Below the pieces are notes generated by a model. That model had not been told where the DNA came from. It did not search any database and was given only the letters and a program-made list of their open reading frames with translations. A stretch of DNA of 64,000 nucleotides from Pseudomonadota bacterium. Its GTDB lineage: Bacteria > Pseudomonadota > Alphaproteobacteria > SP197. The stretch is from assembly GCA_039028155.1 (NCBI GenBank), contig JBCCIS010000013.1, positions 1-64,000 of the forward strand, given 5' to 3'. The position numbers and the translations under genes are program-made. Position 1 is the first letter of the stretch; every line of letters begins with the position of its first letter. Below, piece after piece: positions 23,665-33,855 of this stretch.

Positions 23665-24645
23665 ATGCGCAAGGTCGAGGTGCGGTCGGAATCCTGGCCG
23701 CTTGCCCAGGTCTTTCGCATCTCTCGCGGTGCAAAGACCGAAGCCCAGGTTATCGTCGTCGCGGTCGAGGAAGATGGCGCGCGCGGCTGGGGCGAGGCGG
23801 TGCCTTACGCGCGCTACGACCAGACCATCGAATCGAGCCTGGCCGACCTGGAACGGGTGCGCGGCGAGGTTGAGGCAGGCGCGTCACGGACCACGGTTCA
23901 GACCATGCTGCCGCCGGGCGCTGCCCGCAACGCGCTGGACTGCGCGCTGTGGGACCTGGAAGCCAAGATGACCGGCGAACCGGTGTGGCAACGTGCCGGT
24001 CTTGAGCGGCCGAGCGACTTGACCACCGCCTATACGCTGAGCATCGACACGCCAGAGGCCATGGGCGCGGCGGCCGCCGAGGCTGCCCACCGGCCGCTGT
24101 TGAAGGTGAAACTGGACGGCGAGGATGTGCTCGCCAGGCTTCAGGCCGTGCGCCAGGGCGCGCCGCAAAGCCGTCTGGTGGTCGATGCTAACGAGGCGTG
24201 GTCGGTCGACCTGCTGAAGGCGATCGGTGATGACCTGAAGGCGCTGGGTGTCGAGATGATCGAGCAGCCGCTGCCCGCGGGTGATGACGCCGGTTTGGCC
24301 GGGCTGGATTGTCCGATCGTTCTATGCGCCGACGAGTCCTGCCATGGTGCCGACACCGTGGGCGAGCTGACGGACCGATACGGCATGGTCAACATCAAGC
24401 TCGACAAGACCGGCGGCTTGACGGGCGCGCTCGCGCTGCGCCGCGCCGCCCAGGACGCCGGCATGGCCATCATGGTCGGCTGCATGGTCGCGACATCGCT
24501 GGCCATGGCGCCCGCCATGCTGGTCGCCCAAGGTGCCGCCGTGGTCGACCTGGACGGGCCATTGTTGATGAAGAAGGACCGCGAACCGGGCATCCACTTC
24601 GACGGCAACACCATGCACCCGGCGCCATCGGCGCTGTGGGGCTAA
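23665..24645 (+). CDS. dgcA: Enolase-superfamily epimerase, N-acetyl-D-glutamate racemase DgcA type
   Basis: 326-aa muconate-lactonising subgroup protein. The active-site lysine pair region is PLLKVKLDGED. Metal ligands are Asp in LVVDANEAW, Glu in MIEQPLP and Asp in CADESCHG. The second acid/base lysine is in NIKLDKTGG. The nearest classical function is L-Ala-D/L-Glu dipeptide epimerase, but next to a dgcN-type gene the DgcA role (N-acetyl-D-Glu to N-acetyl-L-Glu) is preferred. A deacetylase is then needed and is not adjacent; the AstE/AspA-type hydrolase at 3457 is too distant to assign. Confidence 0.85.
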   Translation: MRKVEVRSESWPLAQVFRISRGAKTEAQVIVVAVEEDGARGWGEAVPYARYDQTIESSLADLERVRGEVEAGASRTTVQTMLPPGAARNALDCALWDLEAKMTGEPVWQRAGLERPSDLTTAYTLSIDTPEAMGAAAAEAAHRPLLKVKLDGEDVLARLQAVRQGAPQSRLVVDANEAWSVDLLKAIGDDLKALGVEMIEQPLPAGDDAGLAGLDCPIVLCADESCHGADTVGELTDRYGMVNIKLDKTGGLTGALALRRAAQDAGMAIMVGCMVATSLAMAPAMLVAQGAAVVDLDGPLLMKKDREPGIHFDGNTMHPAPSALWG

Positions 24646-24813
24646 GAGGCGACGTCGGACACACCGGCCTCACGCATGCCGGATTTGACCCGGGACGCAT
24701 GAACGCGGGCGATGCCTGCATGGGCCTTGGCGTGCGCGGGCATTGGTGTTTCCGTTTGTTGGCCCGCGTCAACAGCCATAGGCTTGCGCGCCCTCATCGG
24801 ACGGGAGTTCTCC

Positions 24814-25185
24814 ATGGTGACGTTTCAAAGCTCGACGCCGGTTCTGCGCTCGGCCGACTATGACCGAAGCCGTACTTTCTATAGGGATACACTGGGCTTC
24901 CGCGTGATCGAGGAGGGCGGCGATCCCCCGCGTTTCGGCATCTTTGCCCGTGATCGCGCGACCGTCTTTGTGAACGCCTGGGATGGCGGGCCGCCGCCGT
25001 CGCCGGGCGGCTGGGACGCCTACATCCATGTCGACGACGTCGATGCCCTGCATGAGGCGGTGAGCGCGGCCGGCGCGAACGTTACCCGAACGCCAGAAGT
25101 AACGGTCTACGGCATGCGCGAGTTCGAAATTCAGGATCCCGACGGCAACGTGCTTTGCTTCGGCGTTGACGCCGAAGGCGCGTGA
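24814..25185 (+). CDS. VOC family (glyoxalase/bleomycin-resistance) protein
   Basis: 123-aa vicinal-oxygen-chelate fold. STPVLRSADYDRSRTFYRDTLGFRVIEEGG opens the domain and YGMREFEIQDPDGNVLCFG closes it, with the Glu metal ligand in REFEIQDPDGN. It lacks the Asp-rich membrane or signal features of other neighbours, so it is cytosolic. Family members are dioxygenases, glyoxalases or antibiotic-binding proteins; the specific role is unknown. The ATG at 24814 has GGGAG upstream. It lies 168 bp downstream of dgcA in the same direction and may belong to that transcript. Confidence 0.85.
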   Translation: MVTFQSSTPVLRSADYDRSRTFYRDTLGFRVIEEGGDPPRFGIFARDRATVFVNAWDGGPPPSPGGWDAYIHVDDVDALHEAVSAAGANVTRTPEVTVYGMREFEIQDPDGNVLCFGVDAEGA

Positions 25186-25226
25186 ACAACCCGGGCTTGC
25201 CAAGGCGGTAGAACCGATCCATAATT

Positions 25227-25245
25227 GCGAATGCATGTCATTCGC
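25227..25245. promoter_or_regulatory. Inverted repeat covering the start codon of the PadR-like gene
   Basis: GCGAATG-CATGT-CATTCGC, a perfect 7-bp dyad with a 5-bp spacer, spanning the ATG at 25231. It could be an autoregulatory operator or occlude the ribosome site in the mRNA. Confidence 0.45.
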
Positions 25246-25932
25246 ATAAACGAATCCTCGGATCCCATACGCTTCGATCGTGACGCGAAGGCCGGGCCCG
25301 TTGCGTCGCACGCCGCCTGTCCGGCGAACAAGCGATCCGGACCGACCGGCGAGCGCGAGAGCACGGTTCGCCCCGACGGCAGGCGCAGAAACGGTGGACC
25401 GCCGCGCGACCGCCGAGCGCCGCTTAGGCCAAGCGATTTCGCCACGCTCGCGGTCCTGGGTGTGGTGCAGGAGGGTTTCGCCGCCTTTGACGACATCATG
25501 GCCGCTGCCAAGGCGCTGGCCGAACCGGACTGGCAGCCGACCGTCGATGTGCTGGCCGCCACCCTGACCCGTGCCCTTGACGACGCGCTGGTGCAGGAGA
25601 CCAATGCCGGCTTCGCCCTTACACCGGGCGGCGCCGACCGATTGCAGGATCTGTTGGAGGCGCCGCCGGCCTCCTCGCGAGGTGCCGCGGCGCGCACGGC
25701 CGCCGCGCTCAAGGTCTGCTTCCTGGGCGTGCTCGACGAATCGACCCGCCAGGACGTGCTGGACGAACTTATCGGCCTTCACCGCCGCGATCTCGACGCG
25801 CTCATCGAAGGATGCGCGGGATGCCCGGCCGCAGGTGTCTGCCCGAGACTATGGATCGCCCGCGAAATCGCGCGTATTAAGAGTGAGATTGCGTGGCTGT
25901 GCGATCTAAAGGAGACGTTTCCCGCGCTCTGA
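25231..25932 (+). CDS. PadR-like winged-helix protein with Cys-rich C-terminus, putative regulator
   Basis: 234 aa. A disordered, basic N-terminus (residues 1-65) precedes LRPSDFATLAVLGVVQEGF, which resembles the first helix of PadR wHTH domains, and ALVQETNAGFALTPGGADRLQDLL, which resembles the wing. The C-terminal helical part contains CAGCPAAGVCPRLW, a CxxC-x5-C cluster that may bind metal. The assignment to PadR is tentative. The start is uncertain: TTG 25225 and ATG 25231 are in frame, and the true start could be further in because the first 65 residues are low-complexity. The PNPOx-like gene follows 66 bp downstream. Confidence 0.6.
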   Translation: MHVIRINESSDPIRFDRDAKAGPVASHAACPANKRSGPTGERESTVRPDGRRRNGGPPRDRRAPLRPSDFATLAVLGVVQEGFAAFDDIMAAAKALAEPDWQPTVDVLAATLTRALDDALVQETNAGFALTPGGADRLQDLLEAPPASSRGAAARTAAALKVCFLGVLDESTRQDVLDELIGLHRRDLDALIEGCAGCPAAGVCPRLWIAREIARIKSEIAWLCDLKETFPAL

Positions 25933-25998
25933 CCGTGGCCACGCCACCGGAAACAAACAGTATGCCGGCCGGCCTCGCGCTGGCGGAGGAGTGCTCCA

Positions 25999-27368
<1,370 letters not shown>

Positions 27369-27369
27369 C

Positions 27370-27545
27370 TATGATGTCTGGCCGGTCTTCTGACTGAGGT
27401 TCATCTGATCAGCGCGCCTTCCCGGAAATCTCCAGTGGCATCTCGCGCGGACCATCACCTTCACAGCGGTGGGCACGTGCCGGAGTTTCACCGGCTTCCC
27501 GATTCTCCCGCCCGGTCACAAGATGATCAGGGCAGGCACCAGACG
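27370..27545 (-). promoter_or_regulatory. Cobalamin (B12) riboswitch upstream of bluB
   Basis: Read on the minus strand it shows, in order: GGTGCC near 27540; GGGAAGCCGGTGAAACTCCG ending in GGCAC (27477-27500); ACCGCTGTGA (about 27461-27470); GCCACTGG (27432-27439); GGGAAGGCGC (27414-27423); and the B12 box AGTCAGAAGACCGGCC (27380-27395). Order and spacing match the cobalamin riboswitch class. Coenzyme B12 binding should repress bluB. Confidence 0.95.
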
Positions 27546-27595
27546 CGGAAATGTGCACACGGAACCGCGCCGAGAGCAAGACCCAATGGTGCCGT

Positions 27596-29254
27596 TTAGA
27601 CCCCAGCCGGCGCCACCGGACGCTCCGGTGCCAAGGGTTCGTGCCCGCGGATCAGATCGGCGGCGCGTTCGGCGATCATGACGACGGCGGCGTTGATGTT
27701 GCCGCTGGTCAGCCGCGGCATGACCGAGGCATCGACCACGCGCAGGCCCTCGGTGCCGAAGACCCTGAGGTCCTGGCCGACGACGGCGCCGGGATCGCCG
27801 TCGACACCCATGCGGCAGGTGCCGAGCGGGTGATGCACGGTGATCGCGGTGTTGCGGATGTGGTCGTCAATCTCCTCGGCCGAGGTCTTGCCGGCGCCCG
27901 GCAACACCTCGGCTTCAACGAAAGGCCGCATGGCGGCTGTCGCGGCGAGGCTACGCGCGATGTCCATGCTGGTGCGCGCGACGTGCCAGTCCTTGTCGGT
28001 GCCCAGGAAATTGGAGTGGATCAGCGCCAGCGCCGTCGGGTCGTCGCTTGCGAGTGCGACGCGGCCACGGCTTTCCGGTTGCAGCGAGACCGCGCGGAAC
28101 ACGAAACCGTCGTTGAACGGCTGCTTGAAGGGTTTCAGATAGGGCCAGGCCGGCAGCGGCGCGGCGGTGAACAGCATCTGGATATCGGGCACCGGCACGC
28201 CCGGGTCCGACTTCAAGAACGCGGTGATGCCGCCCGGCACGTCTGCGGCAAAGCCGGTGCCGCTTAGATAGGCACGCGCCATGTTGAGGGCGGCGCGGTC
28301 GTATCGCATGGCTTGAAAGAATGGGCTGGGCGGTGCCTTGCGCCGATACATCACCATGACCGATACGTGGTCCTGCAGGTTCTGCCCGACGCCCTTGAGA
28401 TCGGCCCGCGTGGCGATACCGTGTTGGGCCAGATGGTCGGCGTCGCCAATGCCTGACAGCATCAGAAGCTGGGGCGCATTGATGACGCCGGCGGTGATGA
28501 TCACCTCGCGCTCGGCGAGAATCTCATAGGGCCAGCCGTTGCGCCGGACCTCGATGCCGGTGGCGCGCGGACCGTCGAACAGGATCTTGGTCGTCAGCGT
28601 CTGGACCTCGACGGTCAGGTTGGGGCGCTTGAGCGCGGGTCTCAGGTAACCCGTCGCGCCGCTGCAGCGCCGCCCGTCCTTGATCGTCATCTGCAGACGG
28701 CCGAAGCCTTCCGGCTGGGCGCCGTTGTAGTCCTCGGTCCAGGCATAACCGGCATCCGCGCCGGCGCCGGCGAACGCGTCGACCAGCGGATCCTGGTACT
28801 TGCAGGTCTGAACGCCGAGCGGGCCGTCGCCGCCGCGCCAGGCGTTTTCGCCACCTTCCCAAGTCTCCTGCTTCTTGAAATAGGGCAGCGCGTGGGCAAA
28901 GGACCATTGGTCCAGGCCGGCGGCTGACCAGCCGTCGTAGTTGCCGGGGTGGCCACGCACATAGGCCATCGCGTTGGTCGAGGACGAGCCGCCGACGACC
29001 TTGCCACGGGCGCATTCGACGCGGCGCCCGGCGACGTTGTCTTCCGGCTCGGAGAAGTACATCCAGTCGTGCAGGCGCTTCTGCAGGATCTGGCCCCAGC
29101 CGAGCGGGACATGGATCAACGGATCGCGGTCCCAATCGCCGGCTTCGATCAACAGCACGCGCGCCGCGGGGTCTTCCGACAGCCGGTTGGCAAGCGTGCA
29201 GCCCGCCGATCCGGCGCCGACAATGATGTAATCGTAAGCTTCCTTTTTGGCCAT
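27596..29254 (-). CDS. GMC family FAD-dependent oxidoreductase (choline/alcohol dehydrogenase-like)
   Basis: 552 aa. FAD-binding [19 protein letters not shown] is at residues 7-25. The GMC signature 1 lies in [20 protein letters not shown] and signature 2 in [15 protein letters not shown]. The catalytic His is in [11 protein letters not shown], with the C-terminal Asn in [18 protein letters not shown]. It oxidises an alcohol to an aldehyde in the cytosol; choline dehydrogenase itself is possible but betB/betI are absent, so the substrate is open. The ATG at 29254 lies 51 bp downstream of the amidase stop, suggesting an AKR-amidase-GMC transcript. Confidence 0.92.
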   Translation of the reverse strand: MAKKEAYDYIIVGAGSAGCTLANRLSEDPAARVLLIEAGDWDRDPLIHVPLGWGQILQKRLHDWMYFSEPEDNVAGRRVECARGKVVGGSSSTNAMAYVRGHPGNYDGWSAAGLDQWSFAHALPYFKKQETWEGGENAWRGGDGPLGVQTCKYQDPLVDAFAGAGADAGYAWTEDYNGAQPEGFGRLQMTIKDGRRCSGATGYLRPALKRPNLTVEVQTLTTKILFDGPRATGIEVRRNGWPYEILAEREVIITAGVINAPQLLMLSGIGDADHLAQHGIATRADLKGVGQNLQDHVSVMVMYRRKAPPSPFFQAMRYDRAALNMARAYLSGTGFAADVPGGITAFLKSDPGVPVPDIQMLFTAAPLPAWPYLKPFKQPFNDGFVFRAVSLQPESRGRVALASDDPTALALIHSNFLGTDKDWHVARTSMDIARSLAATAAMRPFVEAEVLPGAGKTSAEEIDDHIRNTAITVHHPLGTCRMGVDGDPGAVVGQDLRVFGTEGLRVVDASVMPRLTSGNINAAVVMIAERAADLIRGHEPLAPERPVAPAGV

Positions 29255-29305
29255 GGCGCGCAGACTAGTTCAGCCGCCCGGCAATGAGAAATACCATGGC
29301 ACCGG

Positions 29306-30733
29306 TCACGGCAACTTCGGCTGTGATGTCGAGTCCTGATAGAGCGCCGTCTCCTGTTCCAACGCGTGTGCGACACGAAAGACGCGGGCGTCGTCAAAGG
29401 TACGCGCGACGAGCTGAACGCCGGTCGGCACGCCATCTGTGGCAAAGCCGGACGGGACGGCGAGCGTCGGGCAGCGCCCGAACGCGTCGAAGTAGAAGGT
29501 CATGACGACATCGTGGGGCTCCAGCTGCTGGCCGTTGACCGTCACGCAAGGCTCCAGGTCGGACCCGTCGGCCGGGATCGCCGTTGTGGCGACCGTCGGG
29601 CAGATGAAGACGTCATAGGCGTCGAGCATCGGTCCGACATCGAGCCAGGCGTGGCCGATCGCTTTCATGCATTCGTGGAACATGCGCGGCGTGACGCTGG
29701 CATTCATTTCGGCGAAGGCACGGGTGTAGTCGCAGACCAGGTCGGGATGGCGCTCGACCGCGTCCAGAAAATCATCGGCGTAGATCAGCCCGCCCCAACT
29801 GCCGGCCTTGGCGAAGACCTCCGGCGCCCAGTCGGTCTCGACCTCCTCGACGTCCGCGCCCAGGCCGCGTAGCCGGTCGACCAGGGTCAGCGTGTTCGCG
29901 ATGACGTCGTCGGCAACCTCGTGAACACCCAGGGTCAGGGAGTACGCGATCTTGGTACCGGCTATCGATTCCGGTTCCAGCGGCAGGGTGACACGTCCTC
30001 GGACACTCGCGTGGTCGAGCGGGTGGTGGCCGGACATGACGTTCTGCATCAGGGCGGCGTCGGCGACCGCGCGTGTCATCGGGCCCAGGTGCATGAACAT
30101 GTCGAGGTTGAGGTCAGGGCTCTGCGGGTTGCGTCCGTAAGGCGGCTTGTAGCCGATGACGCCACACATCGACGCGGGCATGCGTATCGAACCGGCGCTG
30201 TCGGTGCCGGTCGCGATGGTCGTCGTGCCCGCCGCCAGCGCGGCCGCCGAACCGCCGGACGATGCGCCCGATGTGATCGCCGGGTTCCAGGGATTGCGCG
30301 TGGTGCCGTGCAGCCGCGATGTGCAGATCCACGGCCAGACAAACTCCGGACATGTCGTTTGGGCATGAACGATCGCGCCCGCGCCGAGCAGGCGTTCGAT
30401 CGAGGGCGCGGTGTGGTCGGCGATCCGGTCCTTGAAGATCAGCGAGCCCAGGGTCTGCGGCTTGCCCTTGATGGCGGTGTCTTCCTTGACCGCGAGCGGC
30501 AGACCCTCGAGCCGGCGAAAGCCGCCGCTGCGCGTCATGTAACGGGCCTCGGCCTTCTTCGCCTTCGCCATGGCCTCGTCGAAATGGCGATGGGATAGCG
30601 CGTTGACTGTCGGCTCCGTCGCGTCGGCCCGGTCGATCAAGGCCCGCAGCAGTTCGACCGGCGACAGGCTGCGATCTTTGAATCGCGCTAGCGCTTCGGT
30701 CGCGGAGAGATAGCAGAGCTCTTGATCGGACAT
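29306..30733 (-). CDS. Amidase (amidase signature family)
   Basis: 475 aa. The catalytic Lys is in LEGLPLAVKEDTAIKG. The Ser-rich loop is TSGASSGGSAAALAAG and the nucleophile stretch GTDSAGSIRMPASMCGVIGYKP. It is distinct from the 13.8-kb amidase (GGSSAGS versus GASSGGS) and has no signal peptide. It hydrolyses a carboxamide or carbamate to an acid plus ammonia. It lies between the AKR and GMC genes on the same strand, so a small pathway of reduction/oxidation plus amide hydrolysis is plausible. AAGGGATG precedes the ATG at 30733. Confidence 0.9.
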   Translation of the reverse strand: MSDQELCYLSATEALARFKDRSLSPVELLRALIDRADATEPTVNALSHRHFDEAMAKAKKAEARYMTRSGGFRRLEGLPLAVKEDTAIKGKPQTLGSLIFKDRIADHTAPSIERLLGAGAIVHAQTTCPEFVWPWICTSRLHGTTRNPWNPAITSGASSGGSAAALAAGTTTIATGTDSAGSIRMPASMCGVIGYKPPYGRNPQSPDLNLDMFMHLGPMTRAVADAALMQNVMSGHHPLDHASVRGRVTLPLEPESIAGTKIAYSLTLGVHEVADDVIANTLTLVDRLRGLGADVEEVETDWAPEVFAKAGSWGGLIYADDFLDAVERHPDLVCDYTRAFAEMNASVTPRMFHECMKAIGHAWLDVGPMLDAYDVFICPTVATTAIPADGSDLEPCVTVNGQQLEPHDVVMTFYFDAFGRCPTLAVPSGFATDGVPTGVQLVARTFDDARVFRVAHALEQETALYQDSTSQPKLP

Positions 30734-30759
30734 AAACGGACATCCCTTGAGAAGAGGCC

Positions 30760-30791
30760 GAACGGCGCGCGAGAAGATGAGTGCGCCGTTC
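30760..30791 (-). terminator. Inverted repeat between aldo/keto reductase and amidase genes
   Basis: GAACGGCGC (30760-30768), 14-nt loop, GCGCCGTTC (30783-30791): a perfect 9-bp stem in the 103-bp gap. No T-tract. Possible intercistronic terminator or processing site. Confidence 0.45.
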
Positions 30792-30836
30792 TAATACGCC
30801 TGCGGCCGAAGGCCAAATGGCCGGTGCCCCGTTCGC

Positions 30837-31850
30837 TCAGCGCTCCAGAATGGTGTCGATCTCCGCCATCTGTGCCGGCGTCAGCGGGCCTAGCGCCATG
30901 GCGCCCGCATTCTCCGTGACTTGCGCCTCGGTGCGCGCGCCGGGGATCGGCACGATCGTCTGGTCGCGTCCCCAGATCCAGGCGAGCGCCCCTTGCGCGG
31001 CCGTCCGTCCACCACTGGTCAGGATCTCCTTGATGGCGTCGAGCTTCGCGATCCAGGCCGCCGACGCGTGTCCGCCGTCATCGAAGTAGCGAAGCCATGT
31101 CGGCGGGTTGCTGCGAATATCGTTGGCGGGCAGCTTGCTGCCGACGGTGAACTTGCCGCTTAAGAAACCCATGGCGAGCGGGACACGCGCCAAGGCGACA
31201 AAGCCGCTGCCGCGGCAGGTCTCGACCATGGCCTGTGCATCCTCAAAGACATTCATGTCGAACTGCGCGGCGGCGGCATGGGGTCGGCCGGCGAAGCTTC
31301 GCGCGCGTTCGGGATCGTCGGTGCTCCAGCCATAAGCGCGGATCAGCCCGTCCTGGCTCAAGCGCTCCAGCGTGTCGGCGACACCGACGGCATCATCGGG
31401 CGCGAGGTCGCCGAGATGAAGCTGGTAGAGATCGATCCGGTCGGTGCCGAGTCGCTGAAGCGACGCCTCGCACGCATGCCGGATGTAGGTTGGACTGATA
31501 TCGGTGCCGGTCAGTTCCTTCGTTGCGTCGTCATAGGTGTTGCCGAACTTGGTCGCGATCAAGACGTCATCGCGTTTGCCGGCAAGTGCCGCGCCGAGCA
31601 CCCGTTCGCTATGGCCGGTGCCGTAGACGTCGGACGTGTCGAACAGGCTAATGCCCAGATCGACGGCGGCATGAATGGCGCGGGTCGATTGGCGATCGTC
31701 GACATCGCCGTAACCGAGCGGCGCGCCGGTCGGGTAGTGACAGCCTTCGCCGCTGAAGAATGGCCCGCCGATCGCCCAGGTGCCGAGCCCCATCATGCTG
31801 AGCGGTGGACCTTCTCCCCCGAAACGTCGTGGTTCCCGATGCGCCGTCAT
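30837..31850 (-). CDS. Aldo/keto reductase
   Basis: 337-aa (beta/alpha)8 NADPH-dependent oxidoreductase. The tetrad is visible: Asp and Tyr in ISLFDTSDVYGTGHSE, Lys in VLIATKFGNTYDD and His in LYQLHLGDL. The C-terminal coenzyme site reads IVPIPGARTEAQVTEN. It resembles the YghZ/Tas-like or general stress AKR group rather than a defined sugar reductase. A LysR regulator is divergent from it across a 140-bp gap and is its most likely controller. The amidase and GMC genes follow downstream. Confidence 0.92.
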   Translation of the reverse strand: MTAHREPRRFGGEGPPLSMMGLGTWAIGGPFFSGEGCHYPTGAPLGYGDVDDRQSTRAIHAAVDLGISLFDTSDVYGTGHSERVLGAALAGKRDDVLIATKFGNTYDDATKELTGTDISPTYIRHACEASLQRLGTDRIDLYQLHLGDLAPDDAVGVADTLERLSQDGLIRAYGWSTDDPERARSFAGRPHAAAAQFDMNVFEDAQAMVETCRGSGFVALARVPLAMGFLSGKFTVGSKLPANDIRSNPPTWLRYFDDGGHASAAWIAKLDAIKEILTSGGRTAAQGALAWIWGRDQTIVPIPGARTEAQVTENAGAMALGPLTPAQMAEIDTILER

Positions 31851-31990
31851 CTGCAGCCTTTCCCAAGGTGTGGCGTAAGCCGTGAAGGATATGTTTGCAT
31901 TTCAAGTGTGGAATGTTCCTATTGCCAAGGAGGCCGATTATTGTGGGGTTTCGGTGAAGAGGGAAGAGTCAGAAACGAAGGCTGACTTTC

Positions 31991-32866
31991 ATGAATGAAA
32001 CCATGAATTGGAATGATCTGCGCCTGTTCGTGGCGGTCGCCCGGTCCGGCGGACTGGCCGGTGCGACGGCGGCTTCCGGCGTCAGCGCACCAACGCTCGG
32101 CCGGCGCATGACGGCGTTGGAACAGGCCCTGGGGGTTACCCTGTTTGCGCGGCATCGCGACGGCTACGACCTGACCGCCGACGGCCAGACGCTTTTGGAA
32201 CTGACCGCGACAGTCGAGCAGGGCGCCCATGCGGTCGAACGATGGCGCGCGGGCTTTCACGACGCGCCGACGGTCCGGATCGCCGCGGGACCGTGGACCA
32301 GTCTGTTCATCGCCCGGTCGCTCGCCGCCTTGACGTCGCGGGCCGATGCGCCGCCCGTGGCCGTGATGGCCGCCGGCGGTACGGTCGATCTGCACCGGCG
32401 AGAAGCACAGATCGGCATTCGCAACCGGCGGCCGGATAGTGACGGCCTGGCGGCGCGACGTCTGGGGCCCGTTGCTTTTGCCGTCTATCAGACGCCGGAA
32501 CCGGTCGATAACAGTCATGTTGGATGGATCGCGTTGACGCCACCCGGACCGCCACTGCCATCCGCCAGCTGGTTGGAACAACGATTGGAGGGACCGGCGA
32601 CCGTGCAGTGCTCAAGTGCCGATTGTCTGCTTGCGGCGGCGAAGGCGGGTGCGGGACGTTGCGTGTTGCCGTGTTTCATTGGAGATGTGGAACCGGATCT
32701 CGAACGCGCCACGCCAGTGATCGCAGAATTGACCCATGACCAATGGCTGGTCGTGCACGACGACGATCGGCACACCAAGCCGGTAAGGCGCGTGGTCGAC
32801 TGGCTGGCGTCGCTGATCCGCGAACACCGGCCGCTCTTCGCCGGCAACCAACCCCAAGACACCTAG
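31991..32866 (+). CDS. LysR family transcriptional regulator
   Basis: 291 aa. The N-terminal HTH is MNWNDLRLFVAVARSGGLAGATAASGVSAPTLGRRMTALEQALGVTLFAR, and a periplasmic-binding-like effector domain follows (DAPTVRIAAGPWTSLF onwards). It resembles the compact LysR regulators that act on a divergent neighbour, here the aldo/keto reductase 140 bp away. ATTTC-N7-GAAT at 31899-31914 in that gap has the loose T-N11-A symmetry of LysR sites. Its TAG shares a CTAG (32863-32866) with the next, convergent LysR gene. Confidence 0.9.
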   Translation: MNETMNWNDLRLFVAVARSGGLAGATAASGVSAPTLGRRMTALEQALGVTLFARHRDGYDLTADGQTLLELTATVEQGAHAVERWRAGFHDAPTVRIAAGPWTSLFIARSLAALTSRADAPPVAVMAAGGTVDLHRREAQIGIRNRRPDSDGLAARRLGPVAFAVYQTPEPVDNSHVGWIALTPPGPPLPSASWLEQRLEGPATVQCSSADCLLAAAKAGAGRCVLPCFIGDVEPDLERATPVIAELTHDQWLVVHDDDRHTKPVRRVVDWLASLIREHRPLFAGNQPQDT

Positions 32867-33780
32867 AGGCTGGGCGCGCGCTGCTTGTCGCGGTGTTCCG
32901 CCAGGAAGTCGATAAACAGGCGTAGCAACTCCAGACGCCGGTTCTGCTCGGGGTAATAGAGATAGAACGGCGGTAGGGTGGTGACGTAGTCATCGAGCAC
33001 CGTCTCCAGCGCTCCCGCCTCAAGATCGTCTTCGATGACCGAACGCAGCGACCAGCCGATGCCGTTGCCGTCGCGCACCGCCTGCATGACCGACTGCATG
33101 CTGTCGAAGACGAGCCGCGTCGGCGGGTCGACGGTCTTGACCTGGCCGTCTTCGACGAACTGCCAGTCCCAGATACGGTTGGCGGTGACGAAGCGGTAGC
33201 GCACACATTTGTGGTTCAAGAGGTCGCGCGGATGGGCCGGCCGTCCGTGAGTGTCGAGATAGGGCGGCGCCGCCGAATAGCTGGGGGTGAGGGGACCGGT
33301 CTGGCGCACGGCGACCATGCCGGTGGTCAGCCGGTCGCCCAGGCGAAAGCCCGCGTGGAAGCCATCCTTGACGACATCGACCAGGCCTTCGTTGATGGAG
33401 AGGTCCAGACACACGTCGGGATAGCGCGCCTGGAAGTCCGCGAGGACCGGCGCAATGATCATCTTGTAGGCGCTGCGCGGCAGGGTCAGACGCAAGGTGC
33501 CGGTGTTCGATTTGCCGATCACCCGCGTGCCCTCGACCGCGTCGATGATCTCCTGGAACGCGGGTGCCGCCCCGGTCAGCAACGTGCGGCCGGCTTCCGT
33601 CAGCTCGATCGAGCGGGTCGTGCGCACCAGAAGATCGACGCCGATCTTGCGTTCCAGCGCCTTTAGTTGGTGGCTGACCGCAGGCGCGCCGACACCCAGG
33701 GAACGCGCGGCCGCGCGCAGAGAGCCCTCGCGCACGATGGCCAGGAAGACTTCGATGCCGCTGATGGGTGTGCGTGACAT
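32863..33780 (-). CDS. LysR family transcriptional regulator
   Basis: 305 aa. The HTH is GIEVFLAIVREGSLRAAARSLGVGAPAVSHQLKALERKIGVDLLVRTTRS, followed by a linker (LTEAGRTLL) and an effector domain with LRLTLPRSAYKMIIAPVLADFQARYPDV. It belongs to the large AaeR/DmlR-like group. It is divergent from a DMT exporter with 75 bp between starts, so the exporter is the probable target. An 8-bp inverted repeat spans that promoter. It overlaps the preceding convergent LysR gene by the shared CTAG. Confidence 0.92.
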   Translation of the reverse strand: MSRTPISGIEVFLAIVREGSLRAAARSLGVGAPAVSHQLKALERKIGVDLLVRTTRSIELTEAGRTLLTGAAPAFQEIIDAVEGTRVIGKSNTGTLRLTLPRSAYKMIIAPVLADFQARYPDVCLDLSINEGLVDVVKDGFHAGFRLGDRLTTGMVAVRQTGPLTPSYSAAPPYLDTHGRPAHPRDLLNHKCVRYRFVTANRIWDWQFVEDGQVKTVDPPTRLVFDSMQSVMQAVRDGNGIGWSLRSVIEDDLEAGALETVLDDYVTTLPPFYLYYPEQNRRLELLRLFIDFLAEHRDKQRAPSL

Positions 33781-33834
33781 TGTTCAAATTTTTTCAGTAG
33801 TCTGATGCTGGATCAATAGCTGTTTCAACAATGT
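33777..33834. promoter_or_regulatory. Inverted repeat at the LysR/DMT divergent promoter
   Basis: ACATTGTT (33777-33784) and AACAATGT (33827-33834) are exact complements 42 bp apart. They flank an AT-rich stretch (CAAATTTTTTC) between the two starts. A candidate pair of LysR half-sites. Confidence 0.4.
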
Positions 33835-33855
33835 GGATTTGCCTATGGTGGCCGC

